In this document: piece by piece, positions 1 to 9,506 of the stretch
Position numbering within the stretch: position 1 is the stretch's first letter
Layout of the letters: each line of letters starts with the position of its first letter
NCBI GenBank assembly: GCA_002707525.1
Contig: PAND01000004.1
Span: 68,479 to 132,478, forward strand
Source: Flavobacteriales bacterium
Lineage (GTDB): Bacteria > Bacteroidota > Bacteroidia > Flavobacteriales > Schleiferiaceae
Direction of reading: 5' to 3'
DNA: 64,000 nt
The notes under the pieces: generated by a model
Seen by the model: only the letters and a program-made list of their open reading frames with translations
Database searches by the model: none
What the model was told of the DNA's origin: nothing
Position numbers and translations under genes: made by a program

Positions 1-63
1 GCAAAAAAAGCAAATACTAAGAACGCCAAAGGAAAAAAGAAAAGCGGTGAAAAGGATTGGTAA
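1..63 (+). CDS. C-terminal tail of upstream gene, probably BatC
   Basis: An open frame enters from the left edge and ends at the TAA at 61-63. The visible 20 residues are lysine-rich and end in GEKDW. It overlaps the start of the batD-like gene by 17 bp, the kind of coupling seen inside operons. In Bacteroidota the gene before batD is usually batC, a TPR protein with a basic, low-complexity tail, so batC is the likely identity. This is inferred from position and composition only, since the body of the protein lies outside the window. Confidence 0.5.
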   Translation, partial: AKKANTKNAKGKKKSGEKDW

Positions 64-1723
64 CTTATTCTCGATTGTCGCGCTTTTCTTAAGTGTACAC
101 TGTTCGGCGCAAAACATAGAGCTTACAGCAAAATGTTCAAGAAGGACGGTAGGTCTCAATGAGCCCTTTAGAATTACATTTTCCACCAATTCAAGGAAAG
201 GTGAAATTACTCCTCCTAACTTTGAACAATTTATTGTTGTAAGCGGACCCTATCAATCTAGTCAAACTCAAATCATTAACGGACGGTACTCTTCCAATAG
301 GTCTTTATCTTATGAAGTAGTAGCTCAAAAAAAAGGGGAATTTATCTTACCGTCGGCGTCCATATTGGTTGACAACAAGCGAATAGAAAGCAATGAGCTT
401 AAAATCACGGTCAAAGAAGGCTTAAAAAAGAAAAATACGACTTCCAAAAAGGTAAAGGATAGTTTTAAAGTAACCATTCTCTCTTCGAAAAAAGAAGTTT
501 ATGTAGGAGAGCCCATTATTTTAAAATTTCGTGCAACGCTTTTCGATCCTGTAAGGGATTTGAACATTATTCAAGCACCGAACTTTGAAAATGTCCTTCA
601 ACAGCAACTCGATTCAAAGGAGGAAAGATCTAGAGAAGTTGTTGGGAACAAAATCGCCACGATATTTGATTTTGACAAACGTTTAATACTACCAAACAAA
701 CCAGGCATCTTAGGCGGTCAAGAATTAAAAATAAGCGGTAAGGTTCAAGTGCCAACAGGGCGAAGAGATTTCTTCAATATGCCTCTAATGAAATATGTTC
801 CACAAGTTGCCTCTGCCAAAATACCGGCAGTACGAATTAAGCCGCTACCGGAAGGAGCTCCCTCAACTTTTACAGGAGGGGTTGGGAAATTAAAATTAAT
901 TCGTGAAATAAGTAGACGCGAAGTTAGCGGAGACCAAAGCATAACCATCAAACTTAGAATAGAGGGCAACGGGAATCTCAGCACACTCGAAATTCCTGAA
1001 TTAAGAAATATAGAAGGGTTTGATATTTATGACCCTAAATTCAATGAAAACATTCGTTACGATGAGCGAGGAATAACGGGATATAAAGAATATGAATATC
1101 TGCTTGTTCCGCAATACCGTGGCAGCTTTATGTTGCCTGAAGTTACATGGACTTACTTTGATCTAAAGGCTGAAAAGTATAAGACAATTACAATAACAGA
1201 AGATACTTTAACTGTTCGAAACCCAAATTTAGCAGCATCGAAACCAAATTCAAATGTACTCGCGTCCGCTGATCAAGAGTCTGCATTATTGGATGAGGAT
1301 ATACGCTATTTGCAAGATATTGACTTTAAGGTTGATAGGAAGGGACAACTAAGGAGTCTGACGCTGATTTTTGGGGCTATTTTAAGCTTATGTTGGCTCT
1401 GGCAACTTGCCCCTAGACGAACTCTTAGAAAAAGTGAAAATTGGAGAAAAGGAAAACTAAAAGACGTACAAAAAGCTTTTAACGCTAAGGATGGTGCGAG
1501 GTATGGTACAATGCTAAACGCAATAGAATTTGGACTTGTAGAACGAGGATTGAATTTGGAAAACATCACTAAAACTGAACTTCAGAATACTTATGGCAAT
1601 CAAACTGGAGTGGAATTATTTGTACTTATAGAAAATTGTAATCTAGCCCAATATGCACCAGTCACTTCATCTAATGACGAATCAAACCTCAATGCTTTTG
1701 TAGAAGTATGGAAGATGATCTAA
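47..1723 (+). CDS. batD: BatD family protein (Bacteroides aerotolerance operon)
   Basis: A 558-residue protein with an N-terminal signal peptide (about residues 1-22, ending near CSAQN), a long beta-rich periplasmic part (residues 25-430), one membrane helix near residues 440-460 (SLTLIFGAILSLCWLW) and a basic cytoplasmic tail. Length and topology match BatD, a partner of the von Willebrand factor-domain proteins BatA and BatB. The Bat proteins are linked to oxygen or stress tolerance, but their molecular role is not settled. The start is a GTG at 47, the only start that keeps the signal peptide. It overlaps the upstream gene by 17 bp and the downstream gene by 16 bp, so translation is probably coupled. 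Confidence 0.85.
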   Translation: MKRIGNLFSIVALFLSVHCSAQNIELTAKCSRRTVGLNEPFRITFSTNSRKGEITPPNFEQFIVVSGPYQSSQTQIINGRYSSNRSLSYEVVAQKKGEFILPSASILVDNKRIESNELKITVKEGLKKKNTTSKKVKDSFKVTILSSKKEVYVGEPIILKFRATLFDPVRDLNIIQAPNFENVLQQQLDSKEERSREVVGNKIATIFDFDKRLILPNKPGILGGQELKISGKVQVPTGRRDFFNMPLMKYVPQVASAKIPAVRIKPLPEGAPSTFTGGVGKLKLIREISRREVSGDQSITIKLRIEGNGNLSTLEIPELRNIEGFDIYDPKFNENIRYDERGITGYKEYEYLLVPQYRGSFMLPEVTWTYFDLKAEKYKTITITEDTLTVRNPNLAASKPNSNVLASADQESALLDEDIRYLQDIDFKVDRKGQLRSLTLIFGAILSLCWLWQLAPRRTLRKSENWRKGKLKDVQKAFNAKDGARYGTMLNAIEFGLVERGLNLENITKTELQNTYGNQTGVELFVLIENCNLAQYAPVTSSNDESNLNAFVEVWKMI

Positions 1724-2406
1724 GTATAATTGCAGACAGTGCCCGAGCACTATATGATAGAGGGCTATACAGTGCAGCTCTTGAAAAATATGAGGCCTTA
1801 ATTCAATCAGAGGTTCATGAGAGTCAATTATATCTAAATATTGGCAACTGCTATACAAGACTTGGTGAGCTAGGCGAGGCTAAAGTTTATTTTGAGAGAG
1901 CCTTATTACATAATCCAGTAAATGAAAGTGCACGACACAATCTTAATTGGATAAATCTCAGGATTACTGAAAGTATACTTGAACCCCAAGAAGAACTTAT
2001 ACACTGGGTTAGTGGTGGTGCGCGTAGCTTTCTTCTGCCTGAATACTGGATTATTCTTAGTTGGTTTTTTATTCTTGTAACGCTGTTCATGTTAATCTTA
2101 AGAAGAACTAGAATGGCTGGATTGACTTGGAGATGGCCTTTTGCAACTACAGCACTAGCTGCCGCGTTCATTATAATTGCCCAAGTAAGCGTACCAAGTT
2201 CTCAACTGGCAATTGTCACAAAACGTAATAGCGTTGGCTTTAGTGAGCCTTCAAATGACAGTAATCAAATTTTAATACTCAATGAAGGTAGTTCCGGGAT
2301 AGTAATCAAAGAAGAGCATAATTGGTCCTGCATAAAATTTAGCAACGGACAACTTGCATGGTTTTCAAAAAATGACTGGGAAATGGTACTTCCTAAAACG
2401 AACTAG
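1708..2406 (+). CDS. batE: BatE-like TPR and SH3 domain membrane protein
   Basis: This 232-residue protein has tetratricopeptide repeats at about residues 10-90 (LYDRGLYSAALEKYEALI, then LYLNIGNCYTRLGELGEAKV). Two membrane helices follow (around 112-132 and 143-162), and the C-terminal domain is bacterial SH3-like (about 168-228). This order is that of BatE, the last gene of many Bacteroidota bat operons. It starts inside batD (16-bp overlap). The SH3-like part would lie outside the cytoplasm and may bind envelope components (inference). The operon seems to end here, because the next gene is on the other strand with overlapping stop codons. Confidence 0.78.
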   Translation: MEDDLSIIADSARALYDRGLYSAALEKYEALIQSEVHESQLYLNIGNCYTRLGELGEAKVYFERALLHNPVNESARHNLNWINLRITESILEPQEELIHWVSGGARSFLLPEYWIILSWFFILVTLFMLILRRTRMAGLTWRWPFATTALAAAFIIIAQVSVPSSQLAIVTKRNSVGFSEPSNDSNQILILNEGSSGIVIKEEHNWSCIKFSNGQLAWFSKNDWEMVLPKTN

Positions 2407-2732
2407 ACTAGTCTTGGGAGCCAATTTTTAATTGATGTTTTAATACCCATAGCCTCCTGATAGCTATGAGGAAAGGCTCGAACAACATTTTTTGACTCGT
2501 TCCACTTGGGATGTTGCTTATCTCCAGAGGCATAGATAGCAAAGTGTGATTTAGCGTTTTCTAAAGCTTTCAACCTCTGTTCTTTGGTCAACGTCTCAAA
2601 ACCAGGCATAGTTGCTAAAGAATCATCCTCAAAAGATGCCTGAAGTGTTTTACTCTGATCTAATGGAGATTTCCAGATAGGAAAGAAGAAAGGATAACCA
2701 TAAATAAGATTGTTTACAATTTTATCTTCCAT
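2403..2732 (-). CDS. hypothetical protein, 109 residues
   Basis: I do not recognise this protein. It has no signal peptide and no clear membrane helix, but an aromatic-rich N-terminus (YGYPFFFPIW). A charged helical middle follows (TLTKEQRLKALENAKSHFAIYA). Its stop codon overlaps that of batE in convergent orientation. It lies downstream of thiL on the same strand but is separated by 150 bp, so it probably has its own promoter. Composition looks coding. The product could be a lineage-specific cytosolic protein; no function is claimed. Confidence 0.55.
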   Translation of the reverse strand: MEDKIVNNLIYGYPFFFPIWKSPLDQSKTLQASFEDDSLATMPGFETLTKEQRLKALENAKSHFAIYASGDKQHPKWNESKNVVRAFPHSYQEAMGIKTSIKNWLPRLV

Positions 2733-2851
2733 AACAAGGTTTCTTTTGGTTGGATGAGAAAGATATGAACAATATGTTAATAACCTTGAAGTAATGAGTC
2801 ATTTTTGCAACAATAGAGAATCATTGTTGACTAATTACCTTTTTTTAAATG

Positions 2852-2876
2852 CGTTTTACTCAATTAAGGTAAAACG
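2852..2876 (-). terminator. possible 3' hairpin of thiL
   Basis: A perfect 8-bp inverted repeat (CGTTTTAC and GTAAAACG, 9-nt loop) lies 7 bp beyond the thiL stop codon. On the minus strand it is followed by an A-rich rather than a U-rich run, so it is not a classical intrinsic terminator. It may be an RNA 3' end stabiliser or chance. Confidence 0.25.
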
Positions 2877-2882
2877 TGATAT

Positions 2883-3926
2883 TTAACCTTCATGATGTTT
2901 AAAGCCTTGTGCTTTAAGTTCTACGACTTTATCATCCCGTGTAATCAAATTAGCTCCAGAACCCTCCTTGACATATCCAATAACACTCAAATTAGGATTG
3001 GCCTTGATTTTATCGTGATCTTCAATACCTATGGTGAATAGTAGTTCATAATCTTCTCCCCCATTTAATCCCACGGTGGTCGTATTCAAATTGAATTCCT
3101 CACACAAGGCATATATGCTTGGGTCTATGGGAATTTTATTCTCATAAATATTAAACTGGTGACTAGAGGCTTTACTTAAATGGAGAATCTCGGAGCTCAG
3201 ACCATCACTAACATCTATCATGGAAGTTGGCTGCACCTCAAGTTTGTGAAGAAGATCTATTATGTCTTTTCTTGCTTCCGGTTTGAGCTGTCTCTCTAAA
3301 ATGTATTCATGACCACCTAATTCTGGCTGCATATCAGGGTTCTCAATAAAGACTTGTTTCTCTCTCTCCAAAATTTGCAGACCCATGTATGCACCTCCAA
3401 CATCACCACTTACTACAATTAAGTCATTATCCTTGGCTCCACTGCGCATGGTCGCATTCTCTTTTCTTACACGACCGGTAGCTGTTATACTTATCATCAA
3501 TCCCGATGATGACGCTGTAGTATCACCACCAATCAAATCCACATTATAGTGCTCACAAGCTAAATGAATTCCTTCATAAACTTCTTCTATAGCCTCTACA
3601 GGAAAGCGATTAGACACTGCGATACCAACAGTAATATGTTCCGCCGTGCCATTCATCGCATACACATCACTCAGATTTACAATTACACTCTTATACCCCA
3701 AGTGCTTTAGGGGCATATAGCTCAAATCAAAATGAACTCCTTCTACCAATAAATCCGTAGTTATCGCGGTAAAATATTCTCCTTGATCGATTAACCCAGC
3801 GTCATCGCCCATGGCAAAGGCAGTGTTTGGGAGTTTTGATTTTGCATTTTTAACTAGACGGTCAATTAGGCCAAACTCGCCTAACTCCGATATGGGTGTC
3901 CTCTGTGGGTTCTTTGAATCAAACAT
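2883..3926 (-). CDS. thiL: thiamine-monophosphate kinase
   Basis: ThiL phosphorylates thiamine monophosphate with ATP to the active cofactor thiamine diphosphate in the cytoplasm. The 347-residue product has the usual family length and motifs: GEFGLIDRL near the N-terminus, GDDAGLI, TTDLLVEGVHF, NLSDVYAMNG, GGDTTAS and a C-terminal GLNGGEDYELLFT loop typical of AIR-synthase-fold enzymes. It is divergent from the suf operon. A TAACTTTG element lies only 4 bp before its ATG, so the transcript may be nearly leaderless. No TPP riboswitch pattern is visible in the 95-bp upstream spacer. Confidence 0.93.
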   Translation of the reverse strand: MFDSKNPQRTPISELGEFGLIDRLVKNAKSKLPNTAFAMGDDAGLIDQGEYFTAITTDLLVEGVHFDLSYMPLKHLGYKSVIVNLSDVYAMNGTAEHITVGIAVSNRFPVEAIEEVYEGIHLACEHYNVDLIGGDTTASSSGLMISITATGRVRKENATMRSGAKDNDLIVVSGDVGGAYMGLQILEREKQVFIENPDMQPELGGHEYILERQLKPEARKDIIDLLHKLEVQPTSMIDVSDGLSSEILHLSKASSHQFNIYENKIPIDPSIYALCEEFNLNTTTVGLNGGEDYELLFTIGIEDHDKIKANPNLSVIGYVKEGSGANLITRDDKVVELKAQGFKHHEG

Positions 3927-3930
3927 AGAA

Positions 3931-3962
3931 CAAAGTTATAACGTTATAGGTCTTGATTGCAA
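3931..3962 (-). promoter_or_regulatory. candidate thiL promoter (-33/-7 type)
   Basis: Read on the minus strand, TTG (3960-3962) is followed after 21 bp by TAACTTTG (3931-3938), an exact match to the Bacteroidota -7 consensus TAnnTTTG. The element ends 4 bp before the thiL ATG, so transcription would start at or very near the start codon. Confidence 0.45.
3937..3948. promoter_or_regulatory. 12-bp perfect palindrome, possible operator
   Basis: TATAACGTTATA is a perfect palindrome in the thiL-sufA spacer. It overlaps the first bases of the candidate thiL -7 element and sits 8 bp from the nearest -33 TTG. A dimeric regulator there could affect both divergent promoters, but no regulator is known from this sequence. 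Confidence 0.3.
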
Positions 3963-3990
3963 TATTAAAGCCCCATATTCATTAACTTTG
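3957..3990 (+). promoter_or_regulatory. candidate suf operon promoter
   Basis: TTG at 3957-3959 and, 23 bp later, TAACTTTG at 3983-3990, an exact TAnnTTTG match and the same octamer as at the divergent thiL promoter. It predicts a 5' leader of about 25 nt before the sufA ATG at 4022. Confidence 0.5.
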
Positions 3991-4021
3991 CAGTGCTTTT
4001 TTAGAATTAGTCTAAATCAAT

Positions 4022-4351
4022 ATGGTTAAAGTATCCACAACAGCAAAAGATAAATTGTCTGCACTCATGGCTGAGGAAGGCAAGAGTATTGCAAGCAGCT
4101 ATGTTAGCGTAGGAGTAGAGAGCGGTGGTTGTTCCGGTTTATCATACAAGATGGAATTTACATCTGATATACCAGAAAACGCTGAACTCTATGAAGATAA
4201 TGGAGTTACAGTGGTAGTTGAGAAGAAAAGTCTTCTATACCTAATTGGGACCACGCTAGAATATACCGGCGGTCTTAATGGCAAAGGGTTCAGTTTTAAT
4301 AATCCGAATGCTACGCGCACCTGTGGGTGCGGGGAGAGCTTCGCAGTATAA
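4022..4351 (+). CDS. sufA: A-type iron-sulfur cluster carrier (SufA/IscA family)
   Basis: A 109-residue A-type carrier that receives or transfers Fe-S clusters. The three conserved cysteines are visible in SGGCSGLSY (around residue 38) and in the C-terminal TCGCGESF. Length is typical of the family. It is the first gene of a packed suf operon and ends 5 bp before the likely sufB ATG. The family cannot be split reliably into SufA, IscA and ErpA by sequence, but context favours SufA. Confidence 0.92.
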   Translation: MVKVSTTAKDKLSALMAEEGKSIASSYVSVGVESGGCSGLSYKMEFTSDIPENAELYEDNGVTVVVEKKSLLYLIGTTLEYTGGLNGKGFSFNNPNATRTCGCGESFAV

Positions 4352-4356
4352 TACTC

Positions 4357-5793
4357 ATGGGCGACGAAATCTTAGGTGAAATCACCGCATCAGAATATAA
4401 ATACGGATTCACAACGGAAATCGAAAGCGATACGGTGCCTCCGGGTTTAAATGAAGATGTGATTCGGTTAATTAGTTCCAAGAAAAATGAGCCTGATTGG
4501 ATGCTCGAATGGCGTTTAGACGCTTTTCGTACTTGGTCCAAAATGAAAGAGCCTGATTGGCCCAATGTGCACTACAATAAGCCTGATTTCCAAGCCATCT
4601 CATATTACAGTGCACCAAAACAAAAGAAAACTTTAGACAGTTTAGAAGAAGTCGATCCGGAACTGCTGAAGACATTTGAAAAATTAGGGATTAGCCTAGA
4701 TGAGCAAAAGCGACTAAGCGGCGTAGCTATAGATGTGGTTGTAGATTCCGTATCGGTTGCAACTACGTTCAAAGAAACGCTTGCTGAAAAAGGCATCATA
4801 TTCTGCTCCATGAGCGATGCCATTCAAGAACATCCTGAATTGGTAAGGAAGCACCTAGGTACCGTTGTCCCCAAGCAAGATAACTTCTATGCGGCGCTGA
4901 ATAGTGCGGTTTTTACTGATGGTTCATTCTGTTATATTCCAAAAGGCGTTCATTGTCCAATGGAATTAAGCACCTATTTCCGAATCAATGAAGCGGGAAC
5001 CGGTCAATTTGAGCGCACCCTGCTTGTAGCTGATTCCGGCTCGTTTGTTAGTTATTTAGAAGGCTGTACCGCTCCGCAGAGAGATGAAAATCAACTTCAT
5101 GCTGCGGTGGTTGAACTAGTTGCAATGGAAGATGCCGAAATCAAGTACAGTACTGTACAAAATTGGTATCCTGGAGACGCAGAAGGCAAAGGTGGCGTAT
5201 TCAATTTTGTCACCAAACGCGGTATATGCGAACGTAAAGCAAAGATCAGTTGGACACAGGTTGAAACAGGCTCTGCAGTAACTTGGAAATACCCTTCATG
5301 TATCTTAAAAGGTGACCATTCTATTGGTGAGTTTTATAGTGTCGCAGTCACCAATAAGTATCAGCAAGCAGATACAGGAACCAAAATGATTCATCTTGGG
5401 AAAAACACAAAAAGTACGATCATTTCCAAAGGTATCAGCGCCGGCAGGAGCCATAACAGTTACAGAGGTTTAGTTCGGGTTGGAGCGCGAGCAGAAAACG
5501 CTAGAAACTTTAGTCAATGTGACTCCCTTTTGATGGGTGATCAATGCGGTGCTCATACCTTCCCATACATTGAAGCTCAGCATCCAACTGCTCAGATAGA
5601 ACATGAGGCAACAACATCAAAGATTGGTGAGGACCAACTTTTTTATTGCAATCAACGGGGAATTGGCACAGAAGAAGCCATTGCATTAATAGTCAATGGA
5701 TATTGTAAAGAAGTATTGAACCAGCTTCCAATGGAGTTTGCAGTGGAAGCACAAAAACTATTAGAGGTCTCTCTAGAGGGCTCGGTAGGATAG
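4357..5793 (+). CDS. sufB: Fe-S cluster scaffold subunit SufB
   Basis: SufB is the scaffold of the SufBCD complex on which Fe-S clusters are built. I chose the ATG at 4357 (478 residues), because homologues begin close to this point. The in-frame GTG at 4327 would overlap sufA. Family signatures are [32 protein letters not shown] (with the conserved late cysteine) and [20 protein letters not shown]. It is followed 2 bp later by sufC. Confidence 0.96.
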   Translation: MGDEILGEITASEYKYGFTTEIESDTVPPGLNEDVIRLISSKKNEPDWMLEWRLDAFRTWSKMKEPDWPNVHYNKPDFQAISYYSAPKQKKTLDSLEEVDPELLKTFEKLGISLDEQKRLSGVAIDVVVDSVSVATTFKETLAEKGIIFCSMSDAIQEHPELVRKHLGTVVPKQDNFYAALNSAVFTDGSFCYIPKGVHCPMELSTYFRINEAGTGQFERTLLVADSGSFVSYLEGCTAPQRDENQLHAAVVELVAMEDAEIKYSTVQNWYPGDAEGKGGVFNFVTKRGICERKAKISWTQVETGSAVTWKYPSCILKGDHSIGEFYSVAVTNKYQQADTGTKMIHLGKNTKSTIISKGISAGRSHNSYRGLVRVGARAENARNFSQCDSLLMGDQCGAHTFPYIEAQHPTAQIEHEATTSKIGEDQLFYCNQRGIGTEEAIALIVNGYCKEVLNQLPMEFAVEAQKLLEVSLEGSVG

Positions 5794-5795
5794 CC

Positions 5796-6545
5796 ATGAT
5801 TAAAATCAAAGACTTACAAGCCGGTATTGAGGGAAAGGATATTCTTCGCGGTATAAATCTAGAAATCAATTCAGGCGAAGTACATGCCATTATGGGGCCT
5901 AACGGCTCTGGCAAATCTACTTTGAGCAGTATTATAGCGGGTAGAGAAGACTACGAAATTAGCAGTGGTTCAATTGATTTTGAAGGAGAAGACCTCATGG
6001 ATCTTTCACCAGAAGATCGTGCGCACAAGGGAATCTTTCTCAGTTTTCAATATCCTGTAGAAATTCCCGGCGTTACTGTGAGTAATTTCATTAAAACCGC
6101 TATAAACGAAAGTAGAAAAGGCCGTGGCGAAGAGCCTATGGGAGCTAGAGAGATGCTCGCGATGATGCGCGAAAAAACCGCTTTACTAGAAATGGATAAG
6201 AGTTATCTGAGCCGAAGTTTAAATGAAGGGTTTTCAGGTGGTGAAAAAAAACGCAACGAGATTTTCCAGATGGCAATGCTGCAACCAAAATTGGCCATTC
6301 TAGATGAGACTGATTCAGGTTTAGACATAGACGCTCTAAGAATTGTGGCAAACGGTGTAAATAAACTTCGTAGTAAGAATAATGCAGTACTGGTAATTAC
6401 TCATTACCAAAGATTATTGGATTACATAGAGCCAGATTTCGTGCATGTCTTGTACAACGGTAAAATTGTCAAGAGCGGCGATAAAAGTTTAGCACTCGAA
6501 TTAGAAGCAAAAGGATACGACTGGATCAAGGCAGAAAACGTATGA
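5796..6545 (+). CDS. sufC: Fe-S assembly ATPase SufC
   Basis: An ABC-type ATPase of 249 residues that drives conformational change of SufBCD. Walker A is GPNGSGKST (about 34-42), the signature is LNEGFSGGEKKRNEI (about 142-156), and Walker B is LAILDETDSGLD (about 165-176). SufC typically has this modified signature. The stop overlaps the sufD start (ATGA). Confidence 0.97.
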   Translation: MIKIKDLQAGIEGKDILRGINLEINSGEVHAIMGPNGSGKSTLSSIIAGREDYEISSGSIDFEGEDLMDLSPEDRAHKGIFLSFQYPVEIPGVTVSNFIKTAINESRKGRGEEPMGAREMLAMMREKTALLEMDKSYLSRSLNEGFSGGEKKRNEIFQMAMLQPKLAILDETDSGLDIDALRIVANGVNKLRSKNNAVLVITHYQRLLDYIEPDFVHVLYNGKIVKSGDKSLALELEAKGYDWIKAENV

Positions 6546-7861
6546 CAGATTTAGCGCAAGATTTACTCTCTTCCTTCGTAATAGCTGAGGCCGAATTAAA
6601 CGGCAGCAAGAACTTAGCCGTCGTTAATATGCGCAAAGAGGCCTTAGACCGCTTCGAAGCACTGGGATTCCCAACAACTCGTGAAGAAGAATGGAAATAT
6701 ACCAATCTCAAGCCAGTATTGAATCGCGATTATAAAATCATGCTGAAAAGCGAAAGCGCGGTTTCATTTGGAGATATTAAACAATATCTACTCAGTGATC
6801 TTGACACCTATAAGCTCATATTCATAAACGGAAAATACAGCTCTTGGTTAAGCGAATCTACCCATCAGAGTTATGACATTTGCACCTTCGCAGCAGCGCT
6901 AAATAAGTACCCCGAAATACTTTCCAAGTTCTTGGGTAAGGCCGCTCCGTCCGGCGAAACGTTCGTGGATCTTAATACTGCTTTTGCCGATGACGGCGCA
7001 TATATTAGAGTTAAGGCAAATCAAACTGTTGATAAGCCCATTGAAATCATCTACTTAACCACTGAGGAAAATGGCTCAACCTTCTCACAAGCAAGAAACC
7101 TGATTGTCGTTGAGCAAAATGCAGAAGTTCAAATTGTTGAGAGACATCAAAATTTGGGAGAGCATGCGAGCTTTACCAACTTCGTAAGCGAGGTTTTTGC
7201 GGCCCGCGATGCCAGAGTCAGCTATTATAAAGTGCAAAATGACAGCACCAAGGCTTCGCTTGTAGATAACACGCATGTGCGTCAAGAAAGCAATTCAAAT
7301 GTTCATGTGGGTACCTACACGTTTGGGGGCAAACTTGTACGTAATAATTTACACTTCTACTCAGGAGGTGAGCGCACAGAGAGTCATATGGATGGCATTA
7401 CCATCATTGGTGAAGGTCAAACTGTTGACCACCACACCCTTGTGGACCACCAAGAACCAAACTGCTACAGTCGCGAGTTGTACAAAGGCATTTACCTAGA
7501 CAAAAGCCACGGGGTCTTCAACGGTAAAGTATTAGTTCGCCAAAAAGCGCAAAAGACCAATGCCTTTCAACAAAATGACAATATCCTTTTGAGCGATAAA
7601 GCAAAGGTTGACACAAAACCACAACTCGAGATATTTGCGGATGATGTCAAATGCTCGCACGGTTGTACAATAGGACAATTAGACAAAAATGCTCTGTTTT
7701 ACCTGCGCTCTAGAGGCATCCCAAAACGCGAGGCTGAAGGTTTGATGACCTACGCTTTTGCCTCAGATGCACTAGAATATGTAACCATACCACAATTAGA
7801 GAAAAGGCTCAATAGGGTTATCGCAGATAAATTGGGAATCAACCTTGAATTTGCGCTATAA
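6542..7861 (+). CDS. sufD: Fe-S cluster assembly protein SufD
   Basis: A 439-residue SufB paralogue that pairs with SufB and SufC and is linked to iron acquisition for the cluster. The conserved C-terminal block runs through KTNAFQQNDNILLSD and DVKCSHGCTIGQLD to LFYLRSRGIPKREAE. Its start overlaps sufC by 4 bp, and its TAA shares one base with the sufS ATG, so the genes are translationally coupled. Confidence 0.95.
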   Translation: MTDLAQDLLSSFVIAEAELNGSKNLAVVNMRKEALDRFEALGFPTTREEEWKYTNLKPVLNRDYKIMLKSESAVSFGDIKQYLLSDLDTYKLIFINGKYSSWLSESTHQSYDICTFAAALNKYPEILSKFLGKAAPSGETFVDLNTAFADDGAYIRVKANQTVDKPIEIIYLTTEENGSTFSQARNLIVVEQNAEVQIVERHQNLGEHASFTNFVSEVFAARDARVSYYKVQNDSTKASLVDNTHVRQESNSNVHVGTYTFGGKLVRNNLHFYSGGERTESHMDGITIIGEGQTVDHHTLVDHQEPNCYSRELYKGIYLDKSHGVFNGKVLVRQKAQKTNAFQQNDNILLSDKAKVDTKPQLEIFADDVKCSHGCTIGQLDKNALFYLRSRGIPKREAEGLMTYAFASDALEYVTIPQLEKRLNRVIADKLGINLEFAL

Positions 7862-9078
7862 TGGCCTACAATGTTCATGATATTCGTAAACAGTTTCCCA
7901 TACTCAATCAAGAGGTTCATGGCCAACCCTTAGTGTATTTAGATAACGCAGCTACGGCTCAAAAGCCATTGGCAGTAATTAATGCTATTTCTGACTACTA
8001 TTTGAAGTACAATGCAAATGTGCATCGAGGTGTACATACATTAAGTCAACGCGCAACTGATGCCATGGAGTCAGTTAGAGAAGAAGTAAGGGTGCATATA
8101 AATGCAACTGAAGCTGCAGAAATCATTTTCACCCGAGGGATTACAGACAGTATTAATACCATTGCTTATGGTATGAGCAATAGAATTCATCAGGGCCAAA
8201 ATGTTGTTATAACTGCTATGGAGCACCACAGTAATATTGTGCCTTGGCAGATGCTATGTGAACGCACTGGAGCTGAACTTCGTCATATTCCTATGGACGA
8301 ACACGGTGAACTCGTTATAAATGGTTTAGAGGATATTGTGGACCACAATACAGCCATTGTAGCGTTTAATCATATTTCAAATACCCTTGGCACGATTAAT
8401 CCGGTTGAAGAAATTTTATCCCGGTCAAGAGAAGTAGGTGCATGGACATTAGTAGACGGTGCTCAAAGTGGACCGCATGCTCAAGTGGATGTACAATCTT
8501 GGGATGTAGACTTTTTTACATTGAGCAGCCACAAGATGTATGGCCCAACGGGTCTTGGTATTCTATACGGAAAACGTGAGAGGCTAGAGGCAATTTCACC
8601 CTATCAAGGAGGTGGGGAGATGATAGCAACAGTGACTTTAGAAAAGAGCACCTATGCGGGCCTCCCTCATAAATTTGAGGCAGGCACACCCCATGTAGAG
8701 GGCATCATAGGTTTTGGCGCTGCCTTAAAATTTTTAAATGAAATTGGGATAGAATCCATTTCTGCTCACGAACAAAATCTTCTTGAATATGCTACCGAAA
8801 AATGTTCAAAAATAGAAGGATTTAGAGTTATTGGTAATGCCAAAAATAAAGCAAGTGTTTTGAGCTTCGTAGTGGATGGTATTCATTCGTATGACTTAGG
8901 GGTGCTTCTAGATCAACAAGGTATTGCCGTAAGAACGGGGCAGCATTGTACACAACCCATTATGGATGCATTTTGCATTCAAGGAACAGTTAGGGCGAGC
9001 TTTGCGATGTACAATACATTTGATGAAATTGATTCTTTCATGTCCGCCCTCTCAAGGGCAGTAACCATGCTTCGATAA
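7861..9078 (+). CDS. sufS: cysteine desulfurase SufS
   Basis: A PLP enzyme of 405 residues that takes sulfur from cysteine for cluster assembly. The PLP lysine is in TLSSHKMYGPTG (K225), and the persulfide cysteine is in VRTGQHCTQP (C363), the group II (SufS) form. Upstream landmarks are YLDNAATAQKP and TAMEHHSNIVPWQ. It is joined to sufE by a one-base stop/start overlap, and SufE is its sulfur acceptor. Confidence 0.97.
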   Translation: MAYNVHDIRKQFPILNQEVHGQPLVYLDNAATAQKPLAVINAISDYYLKYNANVHRGVHTLSQRATDAMESVREEVRVHINATEAAEIIFTRGITDSINTIAYGMSNRIHQGQNVVITAMEHHSNIVPWQMLCERTGAELRHIPMDEHGELVINGLEDIVDHNTAIVAFNHISNTLGTINPVEEILSRSREVGAWTLVDGAQSGPHAQVDVQSWDVDFFTLSSHKMYGPTGLGILYGKRERLEAISPYQGGGEMIATVTLEKSTYAGLPHKFEAGTPHVEGIIGFGAALKFLNEIGIESISAHEQNLLEYATEKCSKIEGFRVIGNAKNKASVLSFVVDGIHSYDLGVLLDQQGIAVRTGQHCTQPIMDAFCIQGTVRASFAMYNTFDEIDSFMSALSRAVTMLR

Positions 9079-9494
9079 TGGCGACTATTCAAGAGAAACA
9101 GCAAGCTCTAATTCAAGAATTCGAGCTCTTTGATGAGTGGATGGACAAATACAATTATATCATTGAAATGGGTAAAAGCCTTCCAACACTTCCAGAAGAC
9201 AAAAAAAATGATGACCTATTGGTGCCAGGCTGTCAAAGTAAGGTATGGCTGCATGTAGAAAAGCGCGACAACAAAATAGTCCTTAGCGCTGACGCAGATG
9301 CCATTATAGCAAAGGGAATAGTAGCCATGCTTATTGAAGTGTTTAGTGATCAGCCCGCTAAGGAGGTGGCGGGAGCTCAAATGAAATTCATAGAGGACAT
9401 AGGCTTGAAAGACCACCTCAGCCCAACTAGAGCAAATGGCCTAATCAGCATGGTTAAGCAAATAAAGTACTATGCACTAGCCTTTTCCGCTTAA
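9078..9494 (+). CDS. sufE: sulfur acceptor protein SufE
   Basis: A 138-residue SufE-family protein. The sulfur-accepting cysteine is in VPGCQSKVW (C52). The C-terminal block LSPTRANGLISMVKQIKYYAL matches the family. It stimulates SufS by accepting persulfide sulfur. The gene overlaps sufS by one base. Confidence 0.95.
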   Translation: MATIQEKQQALIQEFELFDEWMDKYNYIIEMGKSLPTLPEDKKNDDLLVPGCQSKVWLHVEKRDNKIVLSADADAIIAKGIVAMLIEVFSDQPAKEVAGAQMKFIEDIGLKDHLSPTRANGLISMVKQIKYYALAFSA

Positions 9495-9506
9495 ACGAAA
9501 AGAAAA

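Noticed and set aside
3927..4021. TPP riboswitch before thiL
   Set aside because: The spacer is only 95 bp and lacks the conserved CUGAGA and ACCUGA elements.
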